Assembly: GCA_964580675.1 (NCBI GenBank)
Contig: CAZOLI010000003.1
Location: 1 to 64,000 of the forward strand
Direction: 5' to 3'
Origin: CAZOLI01 sp964580675
GTDB lineage: Bacteria; Planctomycetota; MHYJ01; CAYXQY01
Length of the DNA stretch: 64,000 nucleotides
The notes under the pieces are model-generated. The model was not told the origin of the DNA. It made no database searches and saw only the letters and a program-made list of their open reading frames with translations. The translations under genes and the position numbers were made by a program. Positions 1-10,300 of the stretch are shown here, piece by piece (the first letter of the stretch is position 1; each line of letters starts with the position of its first letter).

Positions 1-2
1 AA

Positions 3-1496
3 GCCATATCATACGCCCGACAGGCCCGGGAAACCCCGGAACGGACGGAGGCCCGGCTTCTTCTGGCTAATTCCCTTTACCGGCTTTCCCGTTACGAACC
101 GGCCCGGGAGGAGGTCACGTCCGTTCTCGAGGGGGAATGCAGCGATCGACGGCGCCTCCGTGCTCGACTTCTGAAAGCGGAACTTTATAAAGCAATGGGG
201 GATTTGAATCGTGCTCTGGAAACGATCGAGCAGACCAAAAACGATCCCGCCTTTGCCGGGAAGGATTTAACCGTCGAAATACGGCTTCGGATGCTACATT
301 TAGAGGGGGATATTCACCGGGCTCAGGGAAACTACGAGACCGCAAAAGAACTTTTTGAGAGAGCCCTGGAACAGGGAAAGGAAACCGGAAACGAGAATCA
401 CGTCGGGGACATTCTCAATGGGCTCGGCCTCGTGTACGATGAACTTGGAGAGTACGATAAGGCACTTACAAAATACAGGGAAGCTCTTCGGTTTCAACGA
501 GAGATCGGGGATCGAAATGGAAAGGCCGACAGCCTCAACAATATTGGCCTCGTGCACCATAACCTTGGAGACCACGAGAAGGCGCTTGAACACTTTCAAA
601 AATCCCTTGAGATTCGTCGGGAGATCGGCCACCGATCCGGTGAAGCAGAGAGCCTCAACAACATCGGTATCGTATTTATTCAACTCAAAGAACCTAAAAA
701 GGCGCTGCAAATGTACTGGAAGTCCCTCCAGATAGATCACGACGTTGGTGACCGTTATCGCGAGGCAACAACACTCCATAACATTGGCAATTTGAACACC
801 ATACTCGGGAATTACGAAATCGCTTTGAAGAAACAAAAGAAATCTCTTCAGATCATTCGTGAGGTAGGTAACCAGACCAGCGAGGCGGCCATTCTCGGAG
901 GGATCGGTCACCTGAAGTTTTTCCGTGGTGAATATGGCGAATCCCGGGAAATATTGAATAAGGCCGAAACCATCGCCCGGGAAACCGGACACAAAAGATT
1001 TTTAATGCGGTCATTACTCGCCCAGGGTCAAATCGACCTTGTTCTTAATCGGGTGCAAAAAAATCGGAGGTCCTCGGGACCGCCCTTGTCGTTGAACAAA
1101 GAAGAACTCCTGAAGACTGCGGAAGGATTGGGCGCTGTGTATATATTGGTATCCACACATGCGCTCCTGGCGAGGTTTGCCGTGGAAGAAGGAGATCTGA
1201 AAAAGGCCGGGGATCATCTGAAGGAAGCCCATGAAGTCTTGCGGTCCGTCGAGAACCGTCAAGTAACGAAGAAATACCTGCGGGCAAAAGCCGAACTGGA
1301 GCGAGCACGGGGACATGAGGACAAAGCGAGGAACATCGGAAAACAGATCCTGGAGCTGGCCCGTGAGACCGGCGAGCGTCCCTGGATCGCCCGGGGCCAT
1401 TACCTGGCCGGCGAAGAAGAAAAAGCGCGGGAGGTCGCGTCGGAGATTGGTTTAAAGTCGTTGCTTGATAAGCTGGACAGTAAACGAAGCAAATAG
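3..1496 (+). CDS. TPR-repeat protein, 5' end outside window
   Basis: The reading frame is open from the first base, so this is the C-terminal 497 residues of a longer protein; the first ATG in the window (position 195) is probably internal because the sequence before it is also TPR-like (ARLLLANSLYRLSRYEPA). At least five tandem repeats of about 40 residues follow, with the pattern LNNIGLVHHNLGDHEKALEH / SLEIRREIGHRSGEAE, the long TPR_12 type seen in LGN-like and regulator-linked scaffolds. The last third is helical and TPR-like but degenerate. No membrane segment or signal is visible here. Such proteins bind partner proteins; the partner, and any N-terminal kinase or effector domain, lie upstream and cannot be judged. 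Confidence 0.85.
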   Translation, partial: AISYARQARETPERTEARLLLANSLYRLSRYEPAREEVTSVLEGECSDRRRLRARLLKAELYKAMGDLNRALETIEQTKNDPAFAGKDLTVEIRLRMLHLEGDIHRAQGNYETAKELFERALEQGKETGNENHVGDILNGLGLVYDELGEYDKALTKYREALRFQREIGDRNGKADSLNNIGLVHHNLGDHEKALEHFQKSLEIRREIGHRSGEAESLNNIGIVFIQLKEPKKALQMYWKSLQIDHDVGDRYREATTLHNIGNLNTILGNYEIALKKQKKSLQIIREVGNQTSEAAILGGIGHLKFFRGEYGESREILNKAETIARETGHKRFLMRSLLAQGQIDLVLNRVQKNRRSSGPPLSLNKEELLKTAEGLGAVYILVSTHALLARFAVEEGDLKKAGDHLKEAHEVLRSVENRQVTKKYLRAKAELERARGHEDKARNIGKQILELARETGERPWIARGHYLAGEEEKAREVASEIGLKSLLDKLDSKRSK

Positions 1497-1510
1497 GGAA
1501 GTCAACGTTC

Positions 1511-1525
1511 ACTCCACACTGGAGT
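1511..1525. terminator. Short inverted repeat between convergent genes
   Basis: A perfect 6-bp inverted repeat (ACTCCA, loop CAC, TGGAGT) lies 15 bp after the TPR gene stop and before the 3' end of the convergent membrane-protein gene. A pyrimidine-rich stretch follows on the plus strand, but there is no clean T-run, so terminator function is only a possibility. Confidence 0.3.
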
Positions 1526-1593
1526 AAATTCTCCTTTTCTCACGGAGCTTCAACAGGTATCTATTCCGACTGAACAATACAATTTAAAGGAAC

Positions 1594-2112
1594 TCACTCC
1601 TTAGAAATTTCTTTTCTACGGGACCAGACCTTACTCAGTACAACAAGGGACACCACAGCGGCCGCGGCACTTGATATAAGGCCCACCCACAACCCCGTCA
1701 TGTAATAATAGGTGACGGGTGCTTTCGAAAAATCCGTGATCTCGACCAGTTGCTGTGCCGCATCTTCCACCTGCCAGATCACGAGAACCGGACAGATGAC
1801 GGCACCAACGGACAGAATCAGGGAAGCGGTCGGAAGGATCCGCTTGTCATCCGGACCCATTTCCATAAGAATTAGCGAAAACGACACCGCTATTAATACG
1901 CTGAGGAGCAAGAAACACTGCCCCTCCGTAATTTCAACGCCATTGCCCGTTACTTCCGTAACCCCTTCAATGTGAAGTCCCGTCCACGGAAAAAACGATG
2001 TTCCAGCCGAAATGATCCCAAATGCAAGACCAGCAAGCAACAATCCCGCTCCGGGCCCCGCTGGCTTTTTTTGCCGATACGATCGACGCTTCGGTGTTCG
2101 ATTCGGTACCAT
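1594..2112 (-). CDS. Small four-helix membrane protein, unknown function
   Basis: A 172-aa protein starting at ATG 2112, preceded by a GGGGGA Shine-Dalgarno-like stretch. The N-terminus is basic (RTPKRRSYRQKKP) and is followed by four hydrophobic segments at roughly residues 22-45, 66-84, 96-114 and 138-162, with a basic, acidic-ended C-terminus (WSRRKEISKE); the charge pattern suggests both ends face the cytoplasm. The loop between helices 1 and 2 carries LHIEGVTEVTGNGVEI. I do not recognise the family. It stands alone, convergent with the TPR gene. The AT-rich stretch at about 2150-2240 upstream probably holds its promoter. Confidence 0.7.
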   Translation of the reverse strand: MVPNRTPKRRSYRQKKPAGPGAGLLLAGLAFGIISAGTSFFPWTGLHIEGVTEVTGNGVEITEGQCFLLLSVLIAVSFSLILMEMGPDDKRILPTASLILSVGAVICPVLVIWQVEDAAQQLVEITDFSKAPVTYYYMTGLWVGLISSAAAAVVSLVVLSKVWSRRKEISKE

Positions 2113-2532
2113 GATGTCCCCCGAGAAAATTATGTTGATTCTTTTTCCATTTTCCGAATCTTCTACGACATTTCATTCTAAACATTTATATAATACCACC
2201 TCTAATTATTTATATAAATATTGTCCCGTTTGCTACTTCAAAAACAACCGAAAATTCGCCACCGCTACCCACAAATAAATGGGGTTATAACGAGAATTCA
2301 GTGTTCGTGTTTGTTGATGCTGACACAGAAAAAACGGAAGGAAAAAACGTCCACTCTGCTGCTCCGTGGACTACAACGTATCTTTTTTCCATATCTTCGT
2401 GATGTTCAATTGTGGGAGTAGACCCATCTCACCCACCGGCTCGTCATTCACGAAGCCAACAACGGAAACAACGCCACCGTGTTCGTTATGACGCACGCCG
2501 GACGGAAACGACGTCCGCAGCGTACGTTGTTT
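2113..2532. other. Intergenic region, no gene seen
   Basis: This 420-bp gap separates the small membrane protein from the heptosyltransferase 3' end. Its left part (2150-2240) is strongly AT-rich (TTTATATAAATA-like) and is the likely promoter region of the minus-strand membrane protein. The short open frames in the rest have no ribosome site or protein-like composition. No RNA gene was recognised. Confidence 0.5.
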
Positions 2533-3624
2533 TTACACCTCATCCAGCAGATCCAGCACCGCCTCCCGCACCTCGTTCACGGAAATATCGCGGGTCGATT
2601 TCGCGGATTCACCGCCCGTTAATAACCGGTAGTTTGTAAAAAACGGACCGCTTACCCGGTGATCCGAACCCCCAAACAGGGCCACCAGCGGCGTGTGCAG
2701 CAGATCCGCGATGTGACAGGGCGCCGTGTCGCCGGAAATGACCAGGGTAGCCTGCTCGATCAGGTAAAAAAGATGAACCAGATCCGGTGTCTCCGGAGCG
2801 ATACGAACACCCTCCGGGCTTCGTTTCGCCAGTTTCTTTGCAGATGAACGCTCACCGGGTCCCCAGGTGATTCGCACCGGTGGCATCGTGTCCAGTTCTT
2901 CCGCTAACCTCCTCAGGAGGGTGACAAAATTGTCAATGCCCCATTCTTTTTTCCGACCATAACGATCGTGACTCGTGCGCGGATGAAGGAGAACCGGATG
3001 TTCTCCGGCCGCTTCCCGAATGGATCCTTCAAATTCCCGGTCCGGCTCAAACGAAACTCGGATAGTTTCCCGGTCCAGACGATATTTCTGTGTATACGGC
3101 CGAAGAAGCGACAGGTATTTAAAGATTCGGGGGGCCTCAGACGGAAGCTCCGAGATGGTTTCGTCCTGAAAGAGATGATTAAATTCCTTGCAATTGGGTG
3201 CTGCAAATCCCACGCGGCGGCGAACCGAAGGCCGGTTCACGAGAAACGCACTCTTGAACAATCCGTGAAAATCAAACGACCAGTCGTACTGGTACTTCCC
3301 GAGTTCCAACACCTGATTTCGAAGGCGAAGAGGATGTTTCCACCAGCCGGAACGGTTGATGGTATGCACCCGATCAATTGTGTCGAATGATCGAAGCAAA
3401 TCGTCACAGGGTGGCTGAACGAGCCATCCAAGGGTCCCCTCAAAACCATTGTTGCGAAGATACGACACGACCGGCAGAGCCCGAACCACGTCGCCTATGG
3501 CCGACAGTCGCACGAGAAGCACCCGATCATCACCGGCCAGCTGTTGTTCGGAGGGCGTCACCCAGCCGTCCAACAGCGTCTCCAGATCCGATTCGTCACG
3601 GTAATTTGAATTGATTGAAGCCAT
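2533..3624 (-). CDS. Glycosyltransferase family 9 (heptosyltransferase-like)
   Basis: A 363-aa ADP-heptose:LPS heptosyltransferase-type enzyme (GT9, GT-B fold). The N-terminal signature VLLVRLSAIGDVVRALPVV is at about residues 35-53, and the C-terminal donor-site signature LVISGDTAPCHIADLLHTPL, followed by ALFGGSD, is at about 298-325, equivalent to GDTGPMHLA in WaaC/WaaF. Family members add heptose (or a related sugar) to LPS core at the cytoplasmic face of the inner membrane. The first 33 residues before the Rossmann strand are a hydrophilic extension. The stop lies far from any other LPS gene; the upstream neighbour (AtoE) is only 9 bp away, so the two may share a transcript. Exact acceptor and sugar cannot be told. 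Confidence 0.88.
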   Translation of the reverse strand: MASINSNYRDESDLETLLDGWVTPSEQQLAGDDRVLLVRLSAIGDVVRALPVVSYLRNNGFEGTLGWLVQPPCDDLLRSFDTIDRVHTINRSGWWKHPLRLRNQVLELGKYQYDWSFDFHGLFKSAFLVNRPSVRRRVGFAAPNCKEFNHLFQDETISELPSEAPRIFKYLSLLRPYTQKYRLDRETIRVSFEPDREFEGSIREAAGEHPVLLHPRTSHDRYGRKKEWGIDNFVTLLRRLAEELDTMPPVRITWGPGERSSAKKLAKRSPEGVRIAPETPDLVHLFYLIEQATLVISGDTAPCHIADLLHTPLVALFGGSDHRVSGPFFTNYRLLTGGESAKSTRDISVNEVREAVLDLLDEV

Positions 3625-3633
3625 CTTGTCCGT

Positions 3634-5046
3634 TCAAAAGGAGAGAAGAACCGGTGCCAGTAAAAATGCCCCTCCGTAAAACAGAACGGAGATGATCATA
3701 AGTGCCACAGTATAACCGAACACCTCCCTTGCCCGAATTCCGCATATGCCCAGTAATGGAATGGCCCAGAACGGTTGAAGAAGGTTGGTCCATTGATCAC
3801 CGGCCCCATAAGCAATGATGATATGTCCGACCGGAACCCCCTGTTCCACGGCGGCCTCGGTAATAATTTCCCCCATCACGGCCCATTCGCCCCCCCCACT
3901 CGGAATAAAAATGTTCAGGATCCCCGCCGTAAGCCAGCTCACCAGTGGAAGGGTCTCGGGGGAGGAGTGTGATATCAACCATCGAGCTATCTGTTCGGAC
4001 AATCCCGATCCCCTGATCATACCCATAATTCCAAAGTAGAACGGAAACTGCAAAATAATACCGGCGGAGGACTTCACGGCCCCATAAAAGGCCTCCAGAT
4101 ACCGGATCGGTCGCAGGTACAGTGTAAATCCCGCAAACAGAAACAGAAAATTGACACGGTTCAGTGTAATCCGGTAATCGGAGATGATGTTTCGTATGAC
4201 CAGTACCATCCCCGCCATCCCGAGCAGTGAAAGCGCTCCCCCGATGAGCGCGGACCGGTTGAGATAATCCCCGAACGTCTCAGGCGACGGTTGTTCCTGA
4301 TCCTCCGATGCTTCCTCATCCAGCTCATCCTCACCATCCTGAAAGTCGGAGTAGGTTCGAATGGATTCCTCCGATGACGGTGCCATCAGGTAAAGCACCA
4401 CCATGGTAAAAACCAGCGACAGAACAGCGAGCGCAATCGTAAAGGGGTGAAATATCGTCTCCACGGTGGGGATCGCGCGGCCGACCACCGAGAAAATTGG
4501 GTTGCTTTGCCCCGTCTCCGCCGACTTCAGGGCCGCGCTGGAGGACAGGCCCCAATGCCAGATCATGGCAAGCCCCGTGTAACCGGCAGCCACGATAATC
4601 GGGTAGTGAAACGAAAGCCCCCGTTCCTCCGATCGCCGTCCCACTTCGCGAGCCATCAATGCTCCGGCAATCAGACCAAGTCCCCAGTTTATCCAGCTGC
4701 TGACAATGGCCACTCCCGATACCAGCATCACGGCCTGGCCCGTCGAGGACGGGAATCCCGCCAGTTTCGACAGTCCCCTGCGAACCCTTGGGTGGTCCGC
4801 AATCACGTATCCCGTGACCAGAATGATCACCATCTGATACGCAAAATCAATCAGACCCCAGAACCCGGACACCCAGTGATCCACCATCTCCACGGCGGAG
4901 GCGGCGGTGCCGAACCATCCCCAAACAAAGGCCACAAACGTCAGGAGAATGGCGAACAGGAACGGATCCGGCATCACCTGTTCAATAACGTCACACGCTC
5001 GAGCACCGAACCATTCCAGTGGGTTGGGTTTTGTTTCGCGTTCCAT
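3634..5046 (-). CDS. atoE: Short-chain fatty acid transporter (AtoE family)
   Basis: A 470-aa polytopic membrane protein matching AtoE along its length: PDPFLFAILLTFVAF near the start, SWINWGLGLIAGALMAREVG, SSAGIILQFPFYFGIMGMI, the signature IPSGGGEWAVMGEI and AYGAGDQWTNLLQPFWAIP near the C-terminus. The family imports acetoacetate/butyrate-like short-chain acids by proton symport. I chose ATG 5046 (MERETKPNPLEW) because family homology begins there; an in-frame TTG at 5103 with a distant GGGAG could extend it by 19 residues. An acidic cytoplasmic loop at about residues 235-260 (DGEDELDEEASEDQEQ) is longer than in E. coli. No CoA-transferase or thiolase gene is adjacent, unlike the ato operon. 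Confidence 0.9.
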   Translation of the reverse strand: MERETKPNPLEWFGARACDVIEQVMPDPFLFAILLTFVAFVWGWFGTAASAVEMVDHWVSGFWGLIDFAYQMVIILVTGYVIADHPRVRRGLSKLAGFPSSTGQAVMLVSGVAIVSSWINWGLGLIAGALMAREVGRRSEERGLSFHYPIIVAAGYTGLAMIWHWGLSSSAALKSAETGQSNPIFSVVGRAIPTVETIFHPFTIALAVLSLVFTMVVLYLMAPSSEESIRTYSDFQDGEDELDEEASEDQEQPSPETFGDYLNRSALIGGALSLLGMAGMVLVIRNIISDYRITLNRVNFLFLFAGFTLYLRPIRYLEAFYGAVKSSAGIILQFPFYFGIMGMIRGSGLSEQIARWLISHSSPETLPLVSWLTAGILNIFIPSGGGEWAVMGEIITEAAVEQGVPVGHIIIAYGAGDQWTNLLQPFWAIPLLGICGIRAREVFGYTVALMIISVLFYGGAFLLAPVLLSF

Positions 5047-5311
5047 TTCGATAACCGGACGGGAAATCCAGGTACAAATCGTCCCTGTTGAATCGGGCTC
5101 CAATATAAAAAAAAGTCTCCCGGAGTTGAACCATGTCCGTACGTCCCATGAACCACATTACTGATGTCCCTCCGGTTGCTGGAAATGATCCGTCCCCCAA
5201 TATACAATTTTTCCTTCTCCTGCGGAACGAACCTCGATAACATTAATCGTATTGAACGAAGGACCTTCTTCCGGAACCGGATCACAAACACCCCACACTT
5301 CTTTTGTTCAT

Positions 5312-5803
5312 ATGGGAATCAAGGAATTGCTTCAGAAATACTGGCCGAGCCTAATCTTATTCCTTCTCCTTTCCTACGGAGCAGCACTGATAGGAAACAT
5401 CGCCACGTACTCCTCCGTCAACACCTGGTATCAAACAATTGAGAAGCCAACCTGGAATCCGCCGAGGTGGATTTTCGGGCCTGTCTGGACCCTTCTTTAT
5501 TTCATGATCGCCTGCTCCGGATGGGTACTCTGGACAAAAACAGTGGGAGATCGCCCGACGTTCGTCCTCGTCATCTACTTCGTCCACCTCGGGCTGAACG
5601 CCCTGTGGTCCGTGATGTTTTTCGGGCTCCAATCACCGGGGCTTGGTCTCATCGAAATTATTTTTCTGTGGACCTCCATCGTGGTTTACGCCATCCTGTC
5701 CTGGCCGTACTCCCCCATCGCCTCGATTCTGTTCTGGCCCTACGGGCTCTGGGTGGGATACGCGGCGGCGCTGAATTTCCGGATCTGGCAGATGAACACC
5801 TGA
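5312..5803 (+). CDS. tspO: TspO/MBR tryptophan-rich sensory protein
   Basis: A 163-aa, five-helix TspO/MBR (translocator protein/peripheral benzodiazepine receptor) homologue. Diagnostic sequences are EKPTWNPPRWIFGPVWTLLY at about residues 32-51, CSGWVLW, and LNALWSVMFFGLQSPGLGL, ending in YGLWVGYAAALNFRIW. The family binds porphyrins and other hydrophobic ligands in the membrane and is linked to tetrapyrrole and stress signalling. I use ATG 5312 (MGIKELLQKYW), where homology starts; the longer TTG frame from 5252 has no support. No clear Shine-Dalgarno is visible. It is divergent from atoE, and the 265-bp region between them presumably holds both promoters. Confidence 0.93.
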   Translation: MGIKELLQKYWPSLILFLLLSYGAALIGNIATYSSVNTWYQTIEKPTWNPPRWIFGPVWTLLYFMIACSGWVLWTKTVGDRPTFVLVIYFVHLGLNALWSVMFFGLQSPGLGLIEIIFLWTSIVVYAILSWPYSPIASILFWPYGLWVGYAAALNFRIWQMNT

Positions 5804-5890
5804 TCGGTTCACTCCCTTCCATTGCCGAAAACGTTTCCCCCGACCGGTTGAGCCACATCACCGGCTGGCGCTCGTCCGGAACCCTCCTAT

Positions 5891-7285
5891 TTAAAGATCT
5901 CCGAGGGGGAGCCCAATCACTTCCTCAAGCTTTTTCCGGGCCGTTCGATAGGACCCGATGACATTTTCCTTTTCCAGCCGAAACTGAAGAAGAGCCGTTT
6001 CGGCATTTAACACATCCGTTATACCTACTTCACCATTCCGATACGCCTCCCGTGACGAGGAAAGGGCCTCCTGCGCTTTGGGAAGGGCGGTTTGGGAGAT
6101 GAACCGGAACCGGCGGCGGTGGTTGCGGAGAGACGCAAGAGCCCCGTCAATTCGGGATTGAATGCGGTTGTCCACGTCCCGCAATTGCATTCGTGCCGCC
6201 CGCATCCGCAATTTGTGTTTTCGAAGACGGGCGTCCCGTTTGCCGGTCCAGAGCGGCAGATTCAGTCCCAGGATAAACTCCCGGGCGTCCTGACCCGCAT
6301 CCACTGTTCCCATCTGGTCGGTATGACCAACGCCGTGATACATAACCCCGGCCGTAATGTCCGGCAGGTAATCAAGCCGGGCTTCCCTTGCCCCCTGCCG
6401 ATGCTGGAGGACCTCAAATACCGTCCGATTACGGTCCGGATGATGTGTTCGCGCCGCCTCAACAAGTCGTTGACGATCAGGTATTTCACCGATTTCCATA
6501 TCCGGTTCCGGAGTTCCAAGAGACGCGTCCGCACGGCGGTCGAGCAAACTATTGATGCGGCTCCGAGCTTCTTTCCGAAGATCACGATGGTCACTTCGTC
6601 TCGTTCGTAGATCGTCCCGATCAATTTCGGCCTTCAGCACATCCTGACGGGGAACGCTGCCGTCTTCGTACGAGGATCGTACGGATTCCACGAGATGATC
6701 CAGTGATGAAATCATCTCATTTGTGATGCTAACGGCACGAATCTGGTAGTAATAATCATAATACGCCTTCGTAAGTTCCCGCCGCAGTTGAAGTGTTCGC
6801 TCTCGGAGGCGTGCCGAGGCCTGACCCGCTTCGGCGAGTTTGGCTTTCTGCGCGGCGTCGAGTTTGCCAAACCAGGGAATGGTCTGCTGAAGCTGTGCCC
6901 GCCAGTCTACGGGTCCGTCCCGAGTCTGTAATGGTTGTTCACCGTACTTTGCCTTCAACATGGGATCCGGCCAACCGCCCGCCTGCCGGGCTGCTTCAAG
7001 GGCGGCTTCCCGTTTTCGTCTCAGGGCGATAAGCTCAGGATGACGCTCTTCCAGCAGCGACAGCAGAGTTTCCAGGGCAATGCTTCCTTTCGACAGGTTC
7101 TGTTCAATGCCGGTTCGTTTCCGATTTCCCCTGTTCCTCACAGATTCCTCACCGGTATCGAGCTCTTCCGCCACCTTTTTTTCCCATCTGATGTTGGCCT
7201 GATAATCCGTTTCGGGAACGGTAATGCCATGACTGCATCCCACCACAACCGATGTCAGAATCAGAAGAATACTCAACTTCTTCAT
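5891..7285 (-). CDS. TolC-like outer membrane factor of Cus-type efflux, lipoprotein
   Basis: A 464-aa outer membrane efflux protein (CusC/TolC family). It begins MKKLSILLILTSVVVGCSHG, a lipoprotein signal with the lipid-modified Cys at residue 17. Two long alpha-helical halves follow, with typical WPDPMLKAKYGE, QQTIPWFGKLDAAQKA and, near the C-terminus, SSREAYRNGEVGITDVLNAE. It forms the trimeric outer-membrane and periplasmic channel of a tripartite pump. A good TAGGAGA ribosome site precedes ATG 7285. It is the last gene of the cus-like operon, 72 bp after the pump, so copper or silver is the likely substrate. Confidence 0.88.
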   Translation of the reverse strand: MKKLSILLILTSVVVGCSHGITVPETDYQANIRWEKKVAEELDTGEESVRNRGNRKRTGIEQNLSKGSIALETLLSLLEERHPELIALRRKREAALEAARQAGGWPDPMLKAKYGEQPLQTRDGPVDWRAQLQQTIPWFGKLDAAQKAKLAEAGQASARLRERTLQLRRELTKAYYDYYYQIRAVSITNEMISSLDHLVESVRSSYEDGSVPRQDVLKAEIDRDDLRTRRSDHRDLRKEARSRINSLLDRRADASLGTPEPDMEIGEIPDRQRLVEAARTHHPDRNRTVFEVLQHRQGAREARLDYLPDITAGVMYHGVGHTDQMGTVDAGQDAREFILGLNLPLWTGKRDARLRKHKLRMRAARMQLRDVDNRIQSRIDGALASLRNHRRRFRFISQTALPKAQEALSSSREAYRNGEVGITDVLNAETALLQFRLEKENVIGSYRTARKKLEEVIGLPLGDL

Positions 7286-7357
7286 AACGGTCTCCTATGA
7301 ATGAATCCTATTTTTTAAGAACATTTCTCGGTAGCACGGGCCCCCACCTCTTTCAGA

Positions 7358-10300
7358 TCATGATGGCGAGTGCTCACCCGTCTCGACCATCTGACAGTAG
7401 ACGTTGTACACGGCGGGAACGACAAACAACGTAGCCGCGGACAGAAGTTCGGTCCTTCGCTTCGACAGATCGGATCGATACCGAAACTCCTCGACCAGAC
7501 TGAAAAGCACCGGCACCGTCAGCACCGTTAGTATGCCGAATAACATGCCGCCGAAGGCGGGCAGTGCTATCGGAATCATTACGTCTGAGCCTTTCCCCGT
7601 GGAGGTAATGACCGGAAGCAGGGCCAGTACCGTCACGCCGATCATCATGACACAGGGACGAATTCGTTTTAACGAGGCCTCCACAACCGTGTCCCTGATT
7701 TCCGAAATGCTGCCCGGTCCCCCATCCCGAAAATCCTGACGAAGTTTTGTCGCCACAAGAACACCGGCATCGGTCGCTATACCAAAGAGAGCAAGGAAAC
7801 CAACCCAGACGGCTATGCTCAGGTTGATCGTCTGCACATTCAGCAGTTCCCGAAAATCGATGCCCGCGATCTGAACGTTCAGAAACCAATCCTGACCATA
7901 TAACCATAGCATCAGAAATCCCCCCGCCCAGGAGACCATGATGCCCGAAAAAACGTTGACGGTTGTTGTGACAGTGCCAAACTGCAGATACAGCACAAGA
8001 AAAATAACAGCCAGAGCAACGGGGAGGATAAATGACAGTACCCTCTGAGCTTTTACCTGTTGCTTGTATTTTCCGCCGAATTCATACGTTACCCCTTCCG
8101 GCAGCACAAGTTGACCCGCCTCCTGTTTTTCTCGGAGATGCCTTCGCACCTGACGAACTGCTTCCACGGCCGTCACGCCCTCTTCACTATCAAAGGAGAT
8201 GTAGACCACCGGTGCCGCATCCTCTCCGGCAATCATCTGCGGTCCGGCCCTGTATCCAATATCGGCAATCTGTCGAAGCGGTACCTGTTCACCGCTTCGC
8301 GCTGGAATCAGCAGATCGCCAAAACGATCAAATTCATCCCGGCGTTCCCGCTGATACCGGACCCGTATCGGGTATCGTTCCCGGCCTTCGACGGTTGTTG
8401 TGGCCGGAATCCCACCGAGACCAATCTCAAGCAGTCGCTGTGCCTTTCGGATGGACACCCCGTAGCGAGCCGCCTTCTTCCGATCGATGTCAATTTCCAC
8501 GTATGGTTTTTTGTCCACCCCCATGCTCTCCACCGTCATGGCGTCCACCCCCTCTGCTTCTCCGACCATCTTCTCCAGCTGTGGTACCACTTTTTCGATG
8601 GTTTCGAGGTCCGGCCCCCGAAGTTTCACACCACTTTCGGCGTTCAGTCCCGTCTGAATCATCAGCAACCGGGTTTCGATCGGTTGAAGTTTGGAGGGAT
8701 ACGTCCATCCCGGGAGATCCGCTTTATCCACAATTTGTTTCCAGATGTCATCCACGCTCTGGATCTTCTCCCGCCAGTTTCGGTACGGCAACCCGTCCGG
8801 ATCCCGAATCAAGTTTCCGTCTTCGTCCCGGTCAAACTCCACCTCTCCATCTTCGTCATAGTGGTATTGAAATCGAAGCACGTTTCCCTGATCGTCCTCT
8901 CGATACTCGGGTTTGTACTTCACGATGGTTTCGGCCATGCCGAGGGGCGCCGGGTCAAGTGGACTTTCCACACGTCCCATTTTGCCCAGAACCCCTTCAA
9001 CCTCCGGTATGGATTTGATCGCCCGATCCTGTTTTCGCACCCCGTCAATGGCTTCCGTGACGGACCCGTGATAACTCATTTCCGGCATGTACAGAAAGGA
9101 TCCCTCCTCCAGTTCGGGACGGAACTCACGGTTCAACGAGGACCAGATCCATACGCCCGCAATGAGAAATACCCCAATTCCCAGAAGGAAAACGGGATAA
9201 AATCGAAGACAGGCCCGGAGCATGGCTTCGTAATAACGCAGTACGAGCAAAAGCAACCCCACGAGGACGGCCACCGTCAGACACACCCCGATGAAATTGA
9301 CCCAGATCCCCTGTTCGAGTCCGAGCGGCATCCAGGATCTGGCAAAAAGATACGTCACAAGCAGGACGGCGGTACCATTGGTCGTCCATCGAACCCATTT
9401 CTGAATTTGATCGGAAAGGAATGGAGAAACCGCCGTGTATGCCCCCACGACAAAGGCCACCGCTCCGACAACCGCGGAAAGATAAAACCCCAGTACGCCG
9501 CCCCCTCCCGCAAGAAGAAGACCATAGAAAAGCCGGATTCTTCGATCGGGCGCCGATCCCGCAATGGTCATGTGAAACAGAGGGGGCAAAAACGAAAGCG
9601 CAATGATGGCGGCGATGACCATGGCCACCGTCTTTGTGAACGCCAGGGGAAAAAAGAGCCGGCCGGCCATTCCAACCATGAAAAACACGGGCAGAAAACT
9701 GATCACAGTTGTTAATATGGCGGTCAGTGCCGCCCCGCCCACTTCTTCCGCACCCTGCCGGATCAGATCCATCGAATCTGCTTCGTCCGAGGCCTCTTCC
9801 ATTACCCGGAGGATGTTCTCACACACGATGATGCCCATGGCCACCACCGTTCCGATCGATATCGCAATTCCCGACAGGGCCACGATGTCCGCGCTGATTC
9901 CCCAGAGCTTCATCACAATGAAGGTCATCAGAATGGACACCGGAAGCATGGCGGAGATGAGCAGACTGCTCTGAATGTGCATCACCAGGAGCACAACAAT
10001 CAGAACGGTGATCAGAACCTGTAGCGTAAGGGCCTCCGTGAGCGTGTTCAGGGTTTGTTCCACCAGGTTGGTCCGGTCGTAAAAGGGGACGATGGTCACC
10101 TGTGATACGGTCCCCCACGACGGCAGGCTCTGTTCCGGGTTGTTTCGAATCCATTCCTGAAACCCTTCCTGATTTACGGTGCCATCTTCGGTAAATGCAT
10201 CGAAGCCGCGCTCCTTTGCCCATTGTTTCACGGCCGGACGGTCCGCACCGTCCTCGAGAAGAACTTTTCTCGGGAGACCGCCCGATATTCGATCGATCTC

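Noticed and set aside
8060..9715. 551-codon plus-strand open frame opposite cusA
   Set aside because: It is antisense to a strongly recognised RND pump, has no family feature, and results from the codon bias of the true gene.
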